From the NCBI RefSeq assembly GCF_000715075.1, contig NC_134096.1, forward strand, positions 122,146,643 through 122,210,642: DNA of 64,000 nucleotides, in the 5' to 3' direction. A model generated the notes under the pieces. That model was not told the origin of the DNA. It saw nothing but the letters and a program-made list of their open reading frames with translations, and ran no database searches. The stretch comes from Nicotiana tabacum. Lineage: Eukaryota; Streptophyta; Magnoliopsida; Solanales; Solanaceae. The translations under genes were made by a program, and so were the position numbers. Shown here one piece after another: positions 37,501 through 50,360 of this stretch. Each line of letters opens with the position of its first letter. The stretch's first letter is position 1.

Positions 37501-38944
37501 TTCTAAGCTCTCTTTAATCTAAATAAAGTTCCCCTGTTGCATATTACCCAACTAAAATAATCAAAACTGGCTATGATAAACCGTTCCAGTTTACTAATCA
37601 TATTTCTTATGATATGCTAAAGCTAAATTTTTTAGGGTTTCTCAGAAACAACTTTTCTACCCCTCCAAGGTAAGAGTAAGATCGTCATAAACTCTATCCT
37701 TCCGAGATCTCACAAGTAAAATTTTACTGGATTGTTGTTGTATGCGAAAGCTAATCTAATTGGCGGTTATATGTAATAGTATTTGAAAGTGTTTCAAGTG
37801 GAGAACAATACACATAAAATACTCAAAACTACACACAAAATATCATGGTACAACCCATTGACCCCTTGGTCATCCTCATGGTACCTTGACCTACCATGCG
37901 CCATATCACCGTGGACGGCCTCGTGGCATTGGATGCGTAAAGTGACAAATACGCTTTTTAAAAATACGTAGTAAAGTGACAAGTACACCTTATATTTCTA
38001 AAATAAGCATTTTTATTTTAAAAAAAAAAAAGAGAACACTTTTAGCTTTTTTTTTTTTAGAAGCTTGACCAAAATAGGCTATAAATTTTATTGCACTGTT
38101 AGAAGTATAAGTTAAAATCCAATCCATAATTAATACTACGAGTAAAGTTAAACTCCGAGAAAAATGATAAGCACATACCTTGTAACTTGTTAAATCCAAG
38201 ATGTAAATCTTGCAGCAGCTCCAAGTTACCGAGTTCTTTTGGAATTTTTCCAACAAAGTTATTTTCAAACAACCATAGGAGTTGAAGTTCCGAGCATTCT
38301 GATATGGTTCTTGGTACCTCTCCGCTTAACATATTGAAGCCAAGTACAAGCTTTTGCAATCTGGGAAGGCGACGACATAAATCAGAAGGGAAATCGCCAG
38401 TTAAACCAGCTTTTCTGAGATCCAAAAATTTTAGTGTTGATATGTTGAATATGGAGAGCACATTGGAGCCATTTAATTTATTGTATCCCAAGTTCAAAAA
38501 TTTCAAACTCGGAAGAGTGGCTATTTCTATTGGAATTTCTCCGGTGAAGTTGTTGTAACTAAGATTAATGGCTCTCAATTTTTGCAAACGAGTGAAATCT
38601 GGTGGAAGTTCACTATGGAAATTGTTGTAGCTTAGATCAAGTGAAACAAGAAAAGAAAGGTTGCCAAGTTGTGGTGGGATGGTACCAGTAAATCCCATGT
38701 CTGAAATATTCAGTTTAATCACTCTGTGATGACGAGAGCCACAAGTGATTCCAATCCAGTTACAAACAGAGGTTGAAGAAGACCAGTTTGTTGAAAGTAT
38801 GCGATAAGGGTCTGAAGTAATTTGGGCTTTCAAGGCTAGAAGAGAAGATTGATCAGTGCTTATATTCATGGCTAAGCATGTTTCTATTATGTGAAGAGAT
38901 ATTAATATAAATGCTAGAAGCTGAAAAGATGAGGCTTTCTCCAT
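28513..38944 (-). CDS. RLK1: LRR receptor-like serine/threonine kinase, subfamily XII-like, four exons
   Basis: Predicted exons on the minus strand are 38944-38179, 31221-31006, 30925-28940 and 28859-28513 (stop). All junctions have GT..AG and join in frame (766+216+1986+347 = 3315 nt, 1104 residues). A signal peptide (about 1-25, ending ETCLA) is followed by an LRR N-cap with two Cys, about 24-residue LRRs (xLxGxIPxxxGNL) to about residue 700, a Cys pair, a transmembrane helix (about 763-786) and a kinase: Gly loop G828-SGSFGSV, K849, H942-CDLKPSN, D962-FG and APE at the exon 3/4 junction. Cys before the catalytic Asp makes it a non-RD kinase, as in FLS2, EFR and Xa21-type pattern-recognition receptors, so a role as a cell-surface immune receptor is inferred; the ligand is unknown. 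Intron 1 (6957 bp) holds copia E5. Intron 2 interrupts between LRRs in the same phase as intron 1. Confidence 0.88.
31222..32167. other. RLK1 intron 1, part 3' of the E5 insertion in gene sense
   Basis: AT-rich, with short poly-A runs and no coding frame. It includes the RLK1 acceptor site (ATTTGACAG on the minus strand, 31230-31222). Confidence 0.6.
32173..37113 (+). mobile_element. E5: near full-length Ty1/copia element (Tnt1/Tork-like) in RLK1 intron 1
   Basis: 5' LTR 32173-32465 (first base T changed to G and about 50 bp deleted), PBS TTGGTATCAGAGCC right after it, gag-pol, polypurine tract CCAAGGTGGAGAT and 3' LTR 36767-37113. Flanks CGTAT (32168-32172) and CCTAT (37114-37118) look like a 5-bp target duplication with one mismatch. 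The LTR has a CCCTATAAAAGG promoter motif. The element is antisense to RLK1. Confidence 0.9.
32673..36688 (+). pseudogene. E5 gag-pol polyprotein, disabled
   Basis: Order: gag with a CCHC knuckle (CAFCREKGH.., about 33423-33465), protease (LMDSACSYHIC, about 33593), GAG-pre-integrase and integrase (34056 on; FVDDFSRRVWVY, IRTDNGGEYK), reverse transcriptase (LIYVDDMLI, about 35715) and RNase H (GYCDSDFAGD, AEYMAITEA, YHARAKHIDVWYH) to the stop at 36688. Compared with E6 it has TGG changed to TAG or TGA at 33450, 33588 and 33636, CAG to TAG at 35906, a stop at 34033, a stop at about 36320, and a frameshift near 35300. It would copy the element RNA in cytoplasmic particles if intact. Confidence 0.9.
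37119..38178. other. RLK1 intron 1, part 5' of E5 in gene sense
   Basis: AT-rich intron DNA holding a SINE remnant (separate entry) and two poly-A/T runs (38018-38060). The RLK1 donor (ACAAG|GTATGTGC, minus) is at 38179/38178. Confidence 0.6.
37655..37745 (+). mobile_element. Degenerate TS-type SINE 3' end
   Basis: The order of blocks (CCAAGGTAAGAG..ATC..ACTCTATCC..CTCACAAGTAAAATTTTACTGG, then ATTGTTGTTGT) matches the 3' end of the SINE at 47909-48175 read on its own strand. Only about 90 bp remain, heavily mutated. Confidence 0.55.
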
Positions 38945-39060
38945 TATTGATCGATAACCTCGTTTTCTTTGAGTACCATGAAAGGAATTAATGCTTTTGC
39001 TGGTTGGATCTTTGCAGCAATCTAATTTATACGGGTTGGAAGAACTGATTAATTTTATAA
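38945..39060 (-). promoter_or_regulatory. RLK1 core promoter region
   Basis: On the minus strand, GTATAAATTAG (plus 39023-39034) lies about 85 bp before the ATG and is the best TATA candidate. Flanking sequence resembles the region before RLK2. Confidence 0.45.
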
Positions 39061-39258
39061 TTGAGAAGATAGCGCTAGTTGTTCTTTATTATTGAAACTA
39101 ATTAATTAAGAACATATAATGTTAACAAAATATTTAAAAAGGAGTTGACAAATATAGTCTAGATCTGGTACTAAATGCTAACACATGATAAAGCATCTTC
39201 ACCACCTCTTCAGTCATGTTACATCCAATAACTTGTAGCTGTTTTGACAATTGACATA

Positions 39259-40382
<1,124 letters not shown>

Positions 40383-40815
40383 TTGACATATGATATTATT
40401 TAGGAAGCATGCCCAAAGAAATTGGGAGCTGGTAACAATTCAACTCAGCACTTAGCTACTATGACGTTAACAATTGAGAAGATGGATTTGTATTCTATTC
40501 TTTACATTTTGAACTTTCTGCTTCTGATACCTTCAAGAAAGGAATCCATGAAGATTGAAAGTTTAATTGAAAGATTTTTTCAGCTAAAGTTCCAGAAAAA
40601 TTGATAGCTTCACCTACTGAAGATACTAGGTTTATATAATTATTGGCTTATTGTCGCTGATTCAGGGTAGTGGGAATTTTACTTCTTTTTAGAGGCTAAT
40701 TAAACCTTAGAAACAAGTTGTTAATAGGTCAGTCTCGTTACTGCATCCTTGCATCAACATAAGTTGTACGTATTAGAAGAGATTATAGTGATAAGTTGAT
40801 AGCTAAGTAACTATA
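40383..40815. other. Distal RLK1 upstream region, shared with RLK2
   Basis: In reverse complement this matches about 60840-61190 upstream of RLK2, including the words around GGAATCCATGAAGATTGA and GTGGGAATTTTACTTCT. The homology stops just before the CACTA-like end at 40822. It may hold shared regulatory DNA. Confidence 0.65.
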
Positions 40816-40821
40816 AAGAGC

Positions 40822-41110
40822 CACTACAAAAAATTTGGTAAATTGTGGCGATTTATTTATGGGGATCATAAAAAACTCCCACTATACGTTTGTTTTGTGT
40901 CGTTTGAGCCACCCCCCACAAAATAGTTCTTATTGTGGCGGTTTAAATATGGGGATCGTAAAAGACCTCCACTATATATTCAATTCGTGGCGTTTGTTCC
41001 CACCTCCTCAATTTTTTTTCTTATTATGGCGGTTTCTTTGTGAAGGTTTTTGATAACCTCCACAAATATATCAATTCCAAGTGTTTGAGAAATTATTGCA
41101 ATTCGATACA
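40822..41110 (+). mobile_element. CACTA-like terminus with subterminal repeats
   Basis: Starts CACTACAAAAAA, a typical CACTA end. Three degenerate ~90-bp repeats follow, each beginning ATTRTGGCGRTTT and containing ACCTCCACTATA-like text (40845, 40934, 41025). No opposite end was found nearby. Confidence 0.5.
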
Positions 41111-41984
41111 AGTTAACGATTATTAACTCATGAAAATTTTTAGTTATTTTTTCCACCTTATTTCTTTAAAATTAAATCAAATTACATATTTTAGTTAAAA
41201 CTTTGCGAATTAATGCAATTTACATCAGTATCTATACCTTCTAGTTTGTAATCTTTTTCTGCTCACTTTCTTCAACTACAAAAAGAAAGGTTTTCCATTA
41301 TTTCTCTATGTCTTACTCGTTAGTTTTTTTTTGATTGTCTTTGTGCATTTCTTTAATTCATCTCTCTATCTTTAGCAAAAAATAATAACGACTTCTATTC
41401 CATTTCTTCCTCATAAATTTTTTATTTATAAATTTATACGAAATGTCTACCCATAAATATTAAATATAATTTCTAACCACATGAGTATCGTGAATCTTTA
41501 GGTGCAAAAAAATGAAAAATTAACTTACGTTGGACCACAATATTGGATAACAAAAGAATAATGCAAAATGAGCCATCACAAAAGTTGAAGTGTGGCTCAA
41601 CAAATGCAAGAAATGATGTTGATTCAATTTGGTCTCGCCGTCACAAGCGATACTTGCCTCCAAATAAGAAGACAATAATATGGAGCATTGAATGCATGAG
41701 TTGCTCGGTGAGTCTCACTGAACAAATAGGGTCGACGAGACCTAATAAAACTGGAAAAATATACTTTAGATTAATCATAAATAATATCTTCATTCATAGG
41801 TAACGACTACACATCCAATGAACAACAGTTGCAGAAGAGACATCCAAGTTTTGTAATTATCTACACAAACATTTAATTTTTTTTAATTTTGTTTGAGATA
41901 ATTTAAATTTTAAAGGGATATAAATAATTGCAATACTTAGAATGCGGATTTTCTTTATTTTCATCATAGTAGGTGTTCTATGTT
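41111..41984. other. Intergenic DNA, nothing recognised
   Basis: AT-rich. One 86-codon frame (41543-41803) shows no family features and is not called as a gene. Confidence 0.5.
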
Positions 41985-42728
41985 CAAATAGTATTTTTAA
42001 AGGCGGGTGTGTGAGGCAAGCCATTTTACTACGGGACGAGGCGTAACCTCAATCTATCTTTAAATTTTTTAATTTATAAATGACGCATAATAAACCAAAT
42101 AATTAATCAATAAAGTTTATAAATACTATAATTTAAAAGATTACTCCTTCATGTAAGACATGAAGACCAATGGAAATAAGATACAATTTTTACTATCTAA
42201 TTTAGAAAAAATAATCTAATGATATTCACACTCATGATATTCTCAATTAGTATATGCAATTATATGGCTAGTTATTTGAGTTATTCTCAAATAAAAGTTT
42301 AATCATAACTTTGTTAAAGAATTAAGTATCAATAGTGTTAATTAGAGAACTTGACACGTGATTTAAGTAGGAACTACAGTCAAACCTCTCTTTAACAACC
42401 TCGTTTATTCCGATATTTTTTGGCTGCTATAATGAGGTGTTGTTATAAAAACATATATTATAACATAACATAAAAATCAATTCCGAAAAAACTTGACTTT
42501 TATAGTAAATGATTATGATATAGAGATACTGTTAAAGAGAAATTTGATTGTATTAGGCAAGCCCCGACCATTAAGTGATATGCGTGTTTTGGATGTACAA
42601 TCGGATACTTTGAAGCGTGTAAACTCACATAACCAAGCTCCACACATGTTCTTCAAGGCTTTTTGAACAGTGCCCCATCCAGGGACGGCTAACCCCGAAT
42701 GTGCCCCAAAAGAGCCTTTTAAACACTA
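41985..42728. mobile_element. Second copy of the AAAGGCG hAT-type MITE
   Basis: Left end ATAGTATTTTTAAAGGCGGG, right end (inverted) ATAGTGTTTAAAAGGCTC. Internal blocks (GGGACGAGGCGTAACC, AGTGCCCCATCCAGGGACGG) correspond to blocks of 39591-40382. Flanks CTATGTT and CTATGTA are a possible imperfect target duplication. Confidence 0.6.
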
Positions 42729-44480
42729 TGTATATTAAATAAATAATTTAATAACTAGAACTTGTTACTTTTATCTAATTTAACGGATTTTATAAATTTT
42801 TGTATATTTTAGTTTGTCGTTGTTTTGGATTTTTTGTTTTGTCCTTACTGTCTTATTGATTCTTGTGTAGTAGATAATGAATTGTATTTAAATAAATTTT
42901 ACCAAACATATTATTTCTATTTTCCAAATGTGCTCTATTTAAATAACTGTATAATAAAAATTAAATAGAATAAAAGTAACAAAGAAACCACTTCCCTCGT
43001 TTTCCTCTTCAGTTCCCTCGTTTTTAACTCAACTACTCAGATAACTACTCTATATTCCCGCCATTGTTTCCCTCCATATTTCCACCTTCCCCTCTTCTCC
43101 CATTTTCTTAGTTAGAAACTTCCATTTTCAGAGCTATATATTCACCGTATTATTCCTCTTGGAGAGATGAAATCCTGGTGAGCATTAGGTCAGTTCTCTT
43201 TTTTCTATTTGTATTTTAATTTTTTGATGTTTGTTCATTTTACTTTCATCAATATGATTGGGGGACACACATTTTTTCTTTATATTTAGGATGTAAATAT
43301 GTAAATTATTTCACTGCTTAGTTTTACCCAACTAGTAACATTGTGCAGTTCTTTGATTCTCTATGGCCCTCTTTGTCAATTACTTGGATTTGACTACTTG
43401 TAGAGTATATTGTGGCTTTTATTTTATTTTATTTTGGAGTTTAAAAAAAAAAAGCAGATCTTTTGGGGGCTCTAGATTGGGTTTGTTGGGTAGTTTGTGG
43501 AAAAATTTTTATCTCATCATTTGTTCGATGTTTGGTTTGTATTAATCGATCATTATTTTTGGGTACCTTAAAAAGTGTGTTCTGTTTGTTTTGCTTAATA
43601 GGTAATTCGAGAAGATGTATCCTTGTTTATAGTCAAGATAAATCTGTCAATTTCGAAAAATTAAACTGTCTTAGGACAATAATTACTTTTCCCGCAAACA
43701 GGACTATATTGTTTAGCTTAGATTTCGATAGCTCAATGCTCAGTTAACTCCTAGATTGTGAGCTTTTACTTTCTGGTTGGTGGGTCGGTGAAAAATAAAA
43801 ATCTGAAATTCATCAAACACAGGGTTCTGAAATCCATTGATTGTATTAGTTTGCAATACTGCAGCATGAAGTTAACATACTGTTTATTCTAGCTGTCTAT
43901 GCGTTAGTGCCATCATTGACTAAAAGCATCCTCAATGCTTTGTGTAACCTTTTAAGACTGAATATGTTGAGAACCTTGTTGCGTCCTCCTCGCCCTTGAG
44001 AAATAGAAATAATGACTCAGTTGTAGTTTAACATGTGACCATCTCTTAAAGCTTGTATGTGTGCTTTCTTGCCTTTAGTTTAGTTAATCCTCTGTTATTC
44101 AAAAGTTGCTGGCAGAATTATTGGTCGTGTTTCATAAATTGTGTTGTGTCCTAAAACAAGGGGTAGGGGCTAGGGTAGTGTGGACCATAAGAAAAGAGCA
44201 CCTAATGTTTTTTTTATATGAATGCGAGGACAATTTGTTTTGAAGTTGAATGGAGACACGTAGTGATTTTAATCTCTGTTGTTACAAGGTAATAGAATTA
44301 GAACTAAAACATATGGCTGAAACTGTCCAAGCCATCCATGATGAGATGTTTCAAAAGGTTGAGTTAATCTTATCTTTTGGAGGCCAATGATACTCTGATC
44401 ACAAATTTAATGTAAAAATGCCTAAAAGATGCACAACTTACACCGATGAAATCTAAATATTCGTGAAATACAAGTCAATT
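42729..44480 (+). other. Possible promoter, 5' exon and intron of a disrupted host gene
   Basis: A C/T-rich stretch (42985-43110), a TATA-like TATATATTC (43137), an ATG in GAGATGAAATCCTG and a donor-like TG|GTGAGC (43178) resemble the start of a plant gene. No further exon is clear until the fragment at 44289. The rest is AT-rich without a gene. Confidence 0.3.
44289..44357 (+). pseudogene. Exon-like fragment resembling p24 (emp24) coiled coil
   Basis: After an acceptor-like GTTACAAG, the frame reads VIELELKHMAETVQAIHDEM, then FQK before a donor-like GTTGAG. This resembles the coiled-coil of plant p24-delta cargo receptors of the early secretory pathway. The match is from memory of the family pattern, only 23 residues long, and no neighbouring exon was found, so it may be chance or a truncated gene. 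Confidence 0.25.
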
Positions 44481-44529
44481 CCAACTTCTTTTGGCTTTAT
44501 TCGTTCTATAACATACTACTTTAATTTGA

Positions 44530-44867
44530 TCAATGAATGCTTCATCTCAGTCCTCTTCATATTGTAATAAAGCAAGCAAGGGGCAGGGGTAGGGAGATAC
44601 ATGATGTAGCAAATTTAAAAATGATTCAGAGCAAGTGAACACGACTAGAAAATAAAGGAAAACGCACATTGTAACCAAATTAAGCAAAGATTTGCATATT
44701 AATACAAATTCAAAATAGAAGAAAATAGGGAAAATAGTGTGCATGTAGCCATAAAAAGGAAAAATGCAAGAGGGATGTTCATGTAACAATAAAGAACAAA
44801 GAAACACATTCATGAAAGAAGACTAATTCACATAGACCAAGTTCGCTATGGTAAGAGCCTAAAAGCA
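44530..44867 (-). other. Leader (5' untranslated start) of the Ogre-like element
   Basis: On the minus strand this follows the PBS. It is T-rich and noncoding. The lower boundary, where it meets host-like DNA, is not defined; TGATCA at about 44528 is a candidate because TGATCA also lies at the left junction (7376-7381). Confidence 0.5.
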
Positions 44868-44885
44868 TCCCCAGCAGAGTCGCTA
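44868..44885 (-). other. Primer binding site of the Ogre-like element, tRNA-Arg type
   Basis: Minus strand TAGCGACTCTGCTGGGGA, three bases after the LTR end. It resembles the complement of a plant tRNA-Arg 3' end, the primer reported for Ogre-type elements. Confidence 0.65.
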
Positions 44886-47800
44886 TGCTGTCGCGCCCCA
44901 ATTTCTTGCGAAATCGGATTTCGACACTTGACAACTCTTTTAAAGGAAGGTGTTAAAAGAGAGAGTCGCCACCTAACGGGTTTGAGGTGCATTAGGGCGC
45001 CTATTTGCAAATAACTCTGGTTTAACCAGTTTGCGTCACCAAAGATCGGGTAAGGGCTCAAATTACCTCGAAGAGAAGGTGTTAGGCACTCTTCTAGGTC
45101 CATAATGGTGGGTCCCGGCTGAACTTGAATTATATGAATTAGTCAAATAGTCAGAGAGAAAAATAAGAAGTTTAAAAAAATCATTATTAGAAAGTACTTG
45201 AGTAAAAATAGATAATTGGTTTAAAGACAAGATAGGGGGGTCCCAAGTTTTTATAGCCTAAAGGATTACCTCGTACAACATAAATAATACTTTGAAACTC
45301 CCTCGAGATGGGGTGTTACTCGTATTATTCAGCGGGCGCAGACTATCATCTCTTGCTACCCGATTACTATCTTTAAGTTTTTACCTAAAGCGCACTAGTT
45401 GATTCTAAATCGTGCCCTATGCGTGCACTACCCATCCCATGCCTATGGCCCAGGAGGCGTTTGGACCTCTATTTTGGATGGTTTCTAGACTTAGCTTAGG
45501 CTACTCAGAAATGATAAAACTATGCGACATACAAAACAAGTTAGACTTCATGTAAAAGCAATTAAGGGCTCAACTTAGCCTCCACATTTAGACAACACAT
45601 GCACGCGAACAAATTTTCATATTAAACGTTAGACAATTTCAGGATTAAGGCAAATTAAATCCATTTGGCCCTATAGACATGCTTTCTATGTGACCTGGAT
45701 TTTGAACATGCAGACAGTTTTGTATGAAAAGTATGATTTCTAAGTGACTACGCAGTTGCCTACTTATTCCAGGTTATAAGCGATTAAACCTATAGACATG
45801 CTATCTAGATGATTTACGCACTAATTGGCAGTGATAATAACAGGAGATATTCAGAATTATCCAGTTTGATCCTATAAGCATGCTTGCTAATAGTGGCAGA
45901 GTTAAGCAATGAAACAGTGTTGAAAGTTCAATTTTAGCACTTAAAGCAAGATTTCTACGATTAGCGATTGAAACTGATTTTAGCTCCTATAGGCATGTTT
46001 CCTAAATGAGCAATTATAACAACAACACATTAACCAATTAAACCCTATAGGCATGATTTCTAAAATGCAGATTTGGTAGAACATAAATTAACAGAACCCT
46101 ATGGTCGTAGCACCTAATGAATATGTTGTAATGCACATTGAGACATTGGTCATTTTATTTTCTATAGGCATGACATCTAGCATGTAGAAACAGAATATGT
46201 TAAACGAATTAAATACCTATAGGCAAGTTATCTAACATATACAATAGCAGAACATGTTCGAGCAAAGTAAATACCTATAGGCAGGATTTCTACCTGTTTC
46301 ATGCAAATATTAAAATAAACCCTTTTCCCAATTTTACTAACACCCCAATTGTTATTATAACATTATTACAAGCCTAATGAGTGAAATAAATTACATAATT
46401 ACAGAATAGCTATAGTGGGCCTAAGGTAGGCCCAATGTATACCTAGCCTAGCTAGGCCTTGAACACAGCTTCATAACAGCCCAGAAACAGTCTCCATTAA
46501 AACAAAATAGCCCACATCCAGTAGCCATCAAAAGTCCCAGAGGTATAGCCATTTACACAAACCAACTGATTTATCTAGTAGGTGAGAAGAGGGGGCATAA
46601 TTGAGCAATTAGGGAAAAGGTGGCAAAGAACCTTGGACCCTAGTGTGTCAGAGTTCCCAAGGGCTTCAAGAACCTAGGGCAGTGCTCACACTAGGGAGGT
46701 TGATAGAGGAGACTTAGGGAAAAGGCTTTGGCTTTCAGCCAACCCCAGAATTAAACAAGAAACAACCAATGAAAATAGTAGTAGAGTAATAGGTTTGGAA
46801 AATATTTGCAAACTTGTAAGATAATCACATAATGAACTCAAGAAGCAAACTAACACATTGGGCAGGGTGACATATGATAAGAAACAAAGAACCTGGGATT
46901 GCAAGTCAACTGGCAAGGGCATTAGACTAGTAAAACTAAGTAATGCAACCAGTGTAGAACTTAAAGGATCAGATTATACCAAACTCATGATTAAACAGCA
47001 TAATACAAACAGGATTAGATATCATAAAGGGAATCAGTCAAGAAGGATTATTTTAAAGGATAACAGGTTGTTAGAGGTGCAGAATTGGATATGGCAAGAA
47101 CACATAGAGTGGAAACCATAGTCATAGGAGCATACTACACTTAGAGTAAAGGTCTTAAACAAGTTAAGGCATGCTAATAACATCAATTAATCACTAGAAG
47201 TTCAGAATTAGGCAGAGAATATGGATTAAACAATATAATCAAGGCAGAACATTCGAATTATCAATAACACCAAACTAAACACGCTTCATTCTGTCTAAAT
47301 TAACTAAGTTAGGTGCAAAGACATTATTAGGCTAGCAATTACAGACAGAATCACACATAAAGAGAGTCAAGGGAATACATTAAGTCGTGCAGTTTCAAAG
47401 AACATGCTAACATAAGAGAATAAGCATTGCGAGGGTTTAGAAACTAACCAGTGATTGTTCAATAAACAAAAAAGAATAGTAGTAAGGACCCAGAGTCTCA
47501 AATGTGTCAAGTTCCCAAGGGTTTCAAGAACCTAGGGCAGTGCTCACACCCAAGAGATGGTAAGAAAAGTAGAAATTCGGTAGCCTTGGCTTTCAGCCGG
47601 CCTAGATCCAAATAGAACAGAATAGTAAACAAATACAAAGTAGAAACCTCAATGTTTAGTGAGAGTTTTTAGTGACTTTTCGTCTGTCCAAAAGGGGGAA
47701 AGGGAATGAGTTTATATAGTGGTAAAAATCAGCACATAAGTAAGGAAATACAAACAATCAGACTATAAAAGGAAAGAAGAACACATAAATCAATTTAAAA

Positions 47801-47908
47801 TCAAATTAGGAGAATAAGCCGGTAAACCCTAGTTTTATTTTTAGGAAAAATAAATATCAACGGAACATACACAGAAACGGTAACATAGGACGAATATAGA
47901 CACAAATA

Positions 47909-47912
47909 CAAT

Positions 47913-47962
<50 letters not shown>

Positions 47963-48175
47963 CCCAGTATAATCCCACTAGTGGAGTCTGGGGAGGGTAG
48001 TGTGTACGCAGACCTTACCCCTACCTTGAGGTAGAGAGGTTGTTTCCAATAGACCCTCGGCATCCTTCCCTCCAAGAACTCTTCACCTTGCTCTTGGGGT
48101 GACTCGAACTCACAACCTCTTGGTTGGAAGTGGATGGTGCTTACCATCAAGAACTCCCCACCTTGCTCTTGTATT
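47909..48175 (-). mobile_element. TS-family SINE
   Basis: The ends are an exact 13-bp duplication ATAGACACAAATA (47896-47908 and 48176-48188). On the minus strand it starts AAGAGCAAGGTGGGGAG, has a pol III B-box-like GAGTTCGAGTCACC, the word GGGGTAAGGTCTGCGTACAC and a tail of about 19 GTT repeats. This layout is the tobacco TS SINE (tRNA-derived, mobilised by LINE machinery). A partial internal duplication of AAGAGCAAGGTG is visible. The left LTR has no copy. Confidence 0.9.
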
Positions 48176-49231
48176 ATAGACACAAATAATATTTAAAATT
48201 AGAGAATCGAACCAATTTTGGTTCGATTTGAAGAGATTTGTAAACCCTAGTTTTAGGGTAAGTAAGAATCAACAAAAAATGCACAAATATTCGTACTCAT
48301 AATAGAACAAAGTATGAACATAGACAGAATAGTAGAAAGATCAGTGATTTGAACATATTTTGATTCGATCTTGTGGAGATTTACTTGCCATGTTTAGGCA
48401 AGCAGTATAGGAGAGTAACCAATACCCGGAGGAGGTCATATAAGGCAAGTAGTAGCCATAGAATCCCATATTATACGGGATTATGAGAGGATTTAGGAGG
48501 CGGCGGTTAGGGTTCTTAGGAGGGAGAAGGGAGGTGAGGGATATTAGGGCGGCGAACGGGGGAGAATTGGATTAGGGTTAGGGTTTGGGTTAGTTTAAAG
48601 GGGAGGGTTTGATATGGGTCGTTGATCTCAGAGATCAACGGCCACGATTAAAGTGTAGTTGGGTCGGGTTATTAGAACGGGTCGCGACCGGGTTAGGGGT
48701 TGGGTAAATTTGGTTTGGGCTGGGGGTTGTTTGGGATAGTTTATTAGGCTTTGGGCCTTTGTTTGGTCCGAAAATAAGTTCAAGAGTGGGCTAGTTTTTA
48801 AATACCCAATATCAAAACAAATAATTTATAAAAGTAATTAATAAATAACAAAAATATTACTTGTGCACTAAAATGATTAAAAATAATAACTTATATTATA
48901 AAAATATAAAAAGTTATATTTTGCATAAATAATGTAATTATACATGAATATGAGCTATTATTACAAAAATATGCAATTAGCCTAAACAAATGCAAATGTA
49001 ATTATAAATAATGCAGTAAAATATTTAAAAACATAAATGTTGGTGAAAATGATAAGTTTGGATGATTAAATCATCATAAAATAATTTAAAGGATAATTAA
49101 TGGATATTTATACAATAAAATGCAGAAAGAAATTGATTTAAAGCCTTTAAAAATTATGAAAAATTATGAAAAAAAAGCTTGTATAGGTTTATAAACTAAA
49201 TGATAATGCAAATATACTATTTTGAAAGTAA

Positions 49232-49282
<51 letters not shown>
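49232..49282. repeat. (TA)n microsatellite
   Basis: About 25 TA repeats near the LTR start. The left LTR has only a short TA run at 10238-10250. Confidence 0.95.
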
Positions 49283-49286
<4 letters not shown>

Positions 49287-49309
49287 GAGGGAAAAATTGG
49301 GTATCAACA

Positions 49310-50360
49310 GTGAAAACAATGATATATACATGTATATTGACCAAATTCGAGTTAGAATCACTTACCCAAATATTCTTTTCTTGAAAATCTATCAAAAATC
49401 GCCTCTCCTCAAGCTCCAATTCGTCAAAAATGGCACAGAGGACGAAGTCCCCTGTTTTATAATTCTGTCCAGGCAGCCCTCGATCAAGGTTTCGATCATG
49501 GCCCTCGATCATGGCTTCGATCATGGCCCTCAATCCTGGGACTTGATCCTGGGCATCGATCATGGCGTCGATCCTGGCCCTCGATCCTGAGCATCGACCC
49601 TGGCTTCGATCCTGGCTCTCGACCCTGGCCTTCGATCATGGCTTCGATTTCTGCCCCCGAATTTTCAGCATAATAAAAATTGCAGCAACTCTTTAAGTCC
49701 AACTTTTGATCTGTTAATCATCTGAAACTCACCCGAGACCCTCGAGACCTCAACCAAATACACCAACAAGTCCTAAAATATCATACGAACTTGTTTGAAA
49801 CCTCAAATCATATAAAACGATGCTAAAACCACGAATCATACCCCAATTCAAGCTTAAGGAACTTAAGAATTTCCAACTTTTACATTCGATGTCGAAACCT
49901 ATCAAATCAAGTCTGATTGACCTCAAATTTTGCACACAACTCATAAATAACATAACGGGGCTATGAAAATTTTCAGAACTAGATTCCGATCCCGATATCA
50001 AAAAGTCAACTCCCCGGTCAAACTTCCAAACTTAAATTCCTATTTTAGCCATTTCAAGCCTAATTTAACTACGGTCTTCCAAATAAAATTTTGAACACGC
50101 CCCTAAATCCAAAATCACCATACGGAACTGTTGAAATCATCAAAATTCTATTCCGGGGTCATTTGCACATAAGTCGACATCCGGTCACTATTTAAATTTA
50201 ACCTTTAAAACTTGGAACTAAATGTTCCAATTCATTCCAAAACCTCACCGGACCTAAACCAATTACTCTGGCAAGTCATATATCAGTTATAAAGTACAGA
50301 ATGAGCAGTAAATAGAGAAACAGAGCTACAACTTTTAAAATGACTGGCCGGGTCGTTACA
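49310..50360 (-). repeat. E3 5' LTR, first part (inverted)
   Basis: On the minus strand it starts TGTAACGACCCGG (50360) and matches 19694-20807, stopping exactly at TTCAC where the Ogre-like LTR begins. Together with 14289-16052 it makes one complete E3 LTR of about 2.8 kb. Confidence 0.9.
49480..49650. repeat. GATCGA tandem repeat, inverted copy
   Basis: Reverse-complement counterpart of 20410-20640 inside the split LTR; fewer units. Confidence 0.85.

Larger units (their letters stand above)
44889..49309 (-). repeat. 5' LTR of Ogre-like element, inverted (4.4 kb)
   Basis: On the minus strand it begins TGTTGATACCC (49309) and ends GGGGCGCGACA (44889). It matches 10201-14283 along its length, plus a SINE and an expanded TA tract. 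It is followed by a PBS, so it is a 5' LTR, while the left copy is preceded by a PPT and is a 3' LTR. The base outside the start is TTCAC on the minus strand. Confidence 0.9.

Noticed and set aside
47857..48183. 108-codon minus frame with a long Cys run
   Set aside because: It is the SINE plus its trinucleotide tail.
44889..49309. Independent second Ogre-like insertion instead of the partner LTR
   Set aside because: It would have to land in the same LTR type at the same base with the same TTCAC flank and lack its other half; one split element is simpler.
49164..49590. Overlapping frames with Ile-Tyr repeats on both strands
   Set aside because: They are translations of the (TA)n tract and the GATCGA array.
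49310..50360. Endogenous pararetrovirus sequence
   Set aside because: No movement-protein, coat or caulimovirus-type polymerase reading is present; the sequence matches the E3 LTR throughout.
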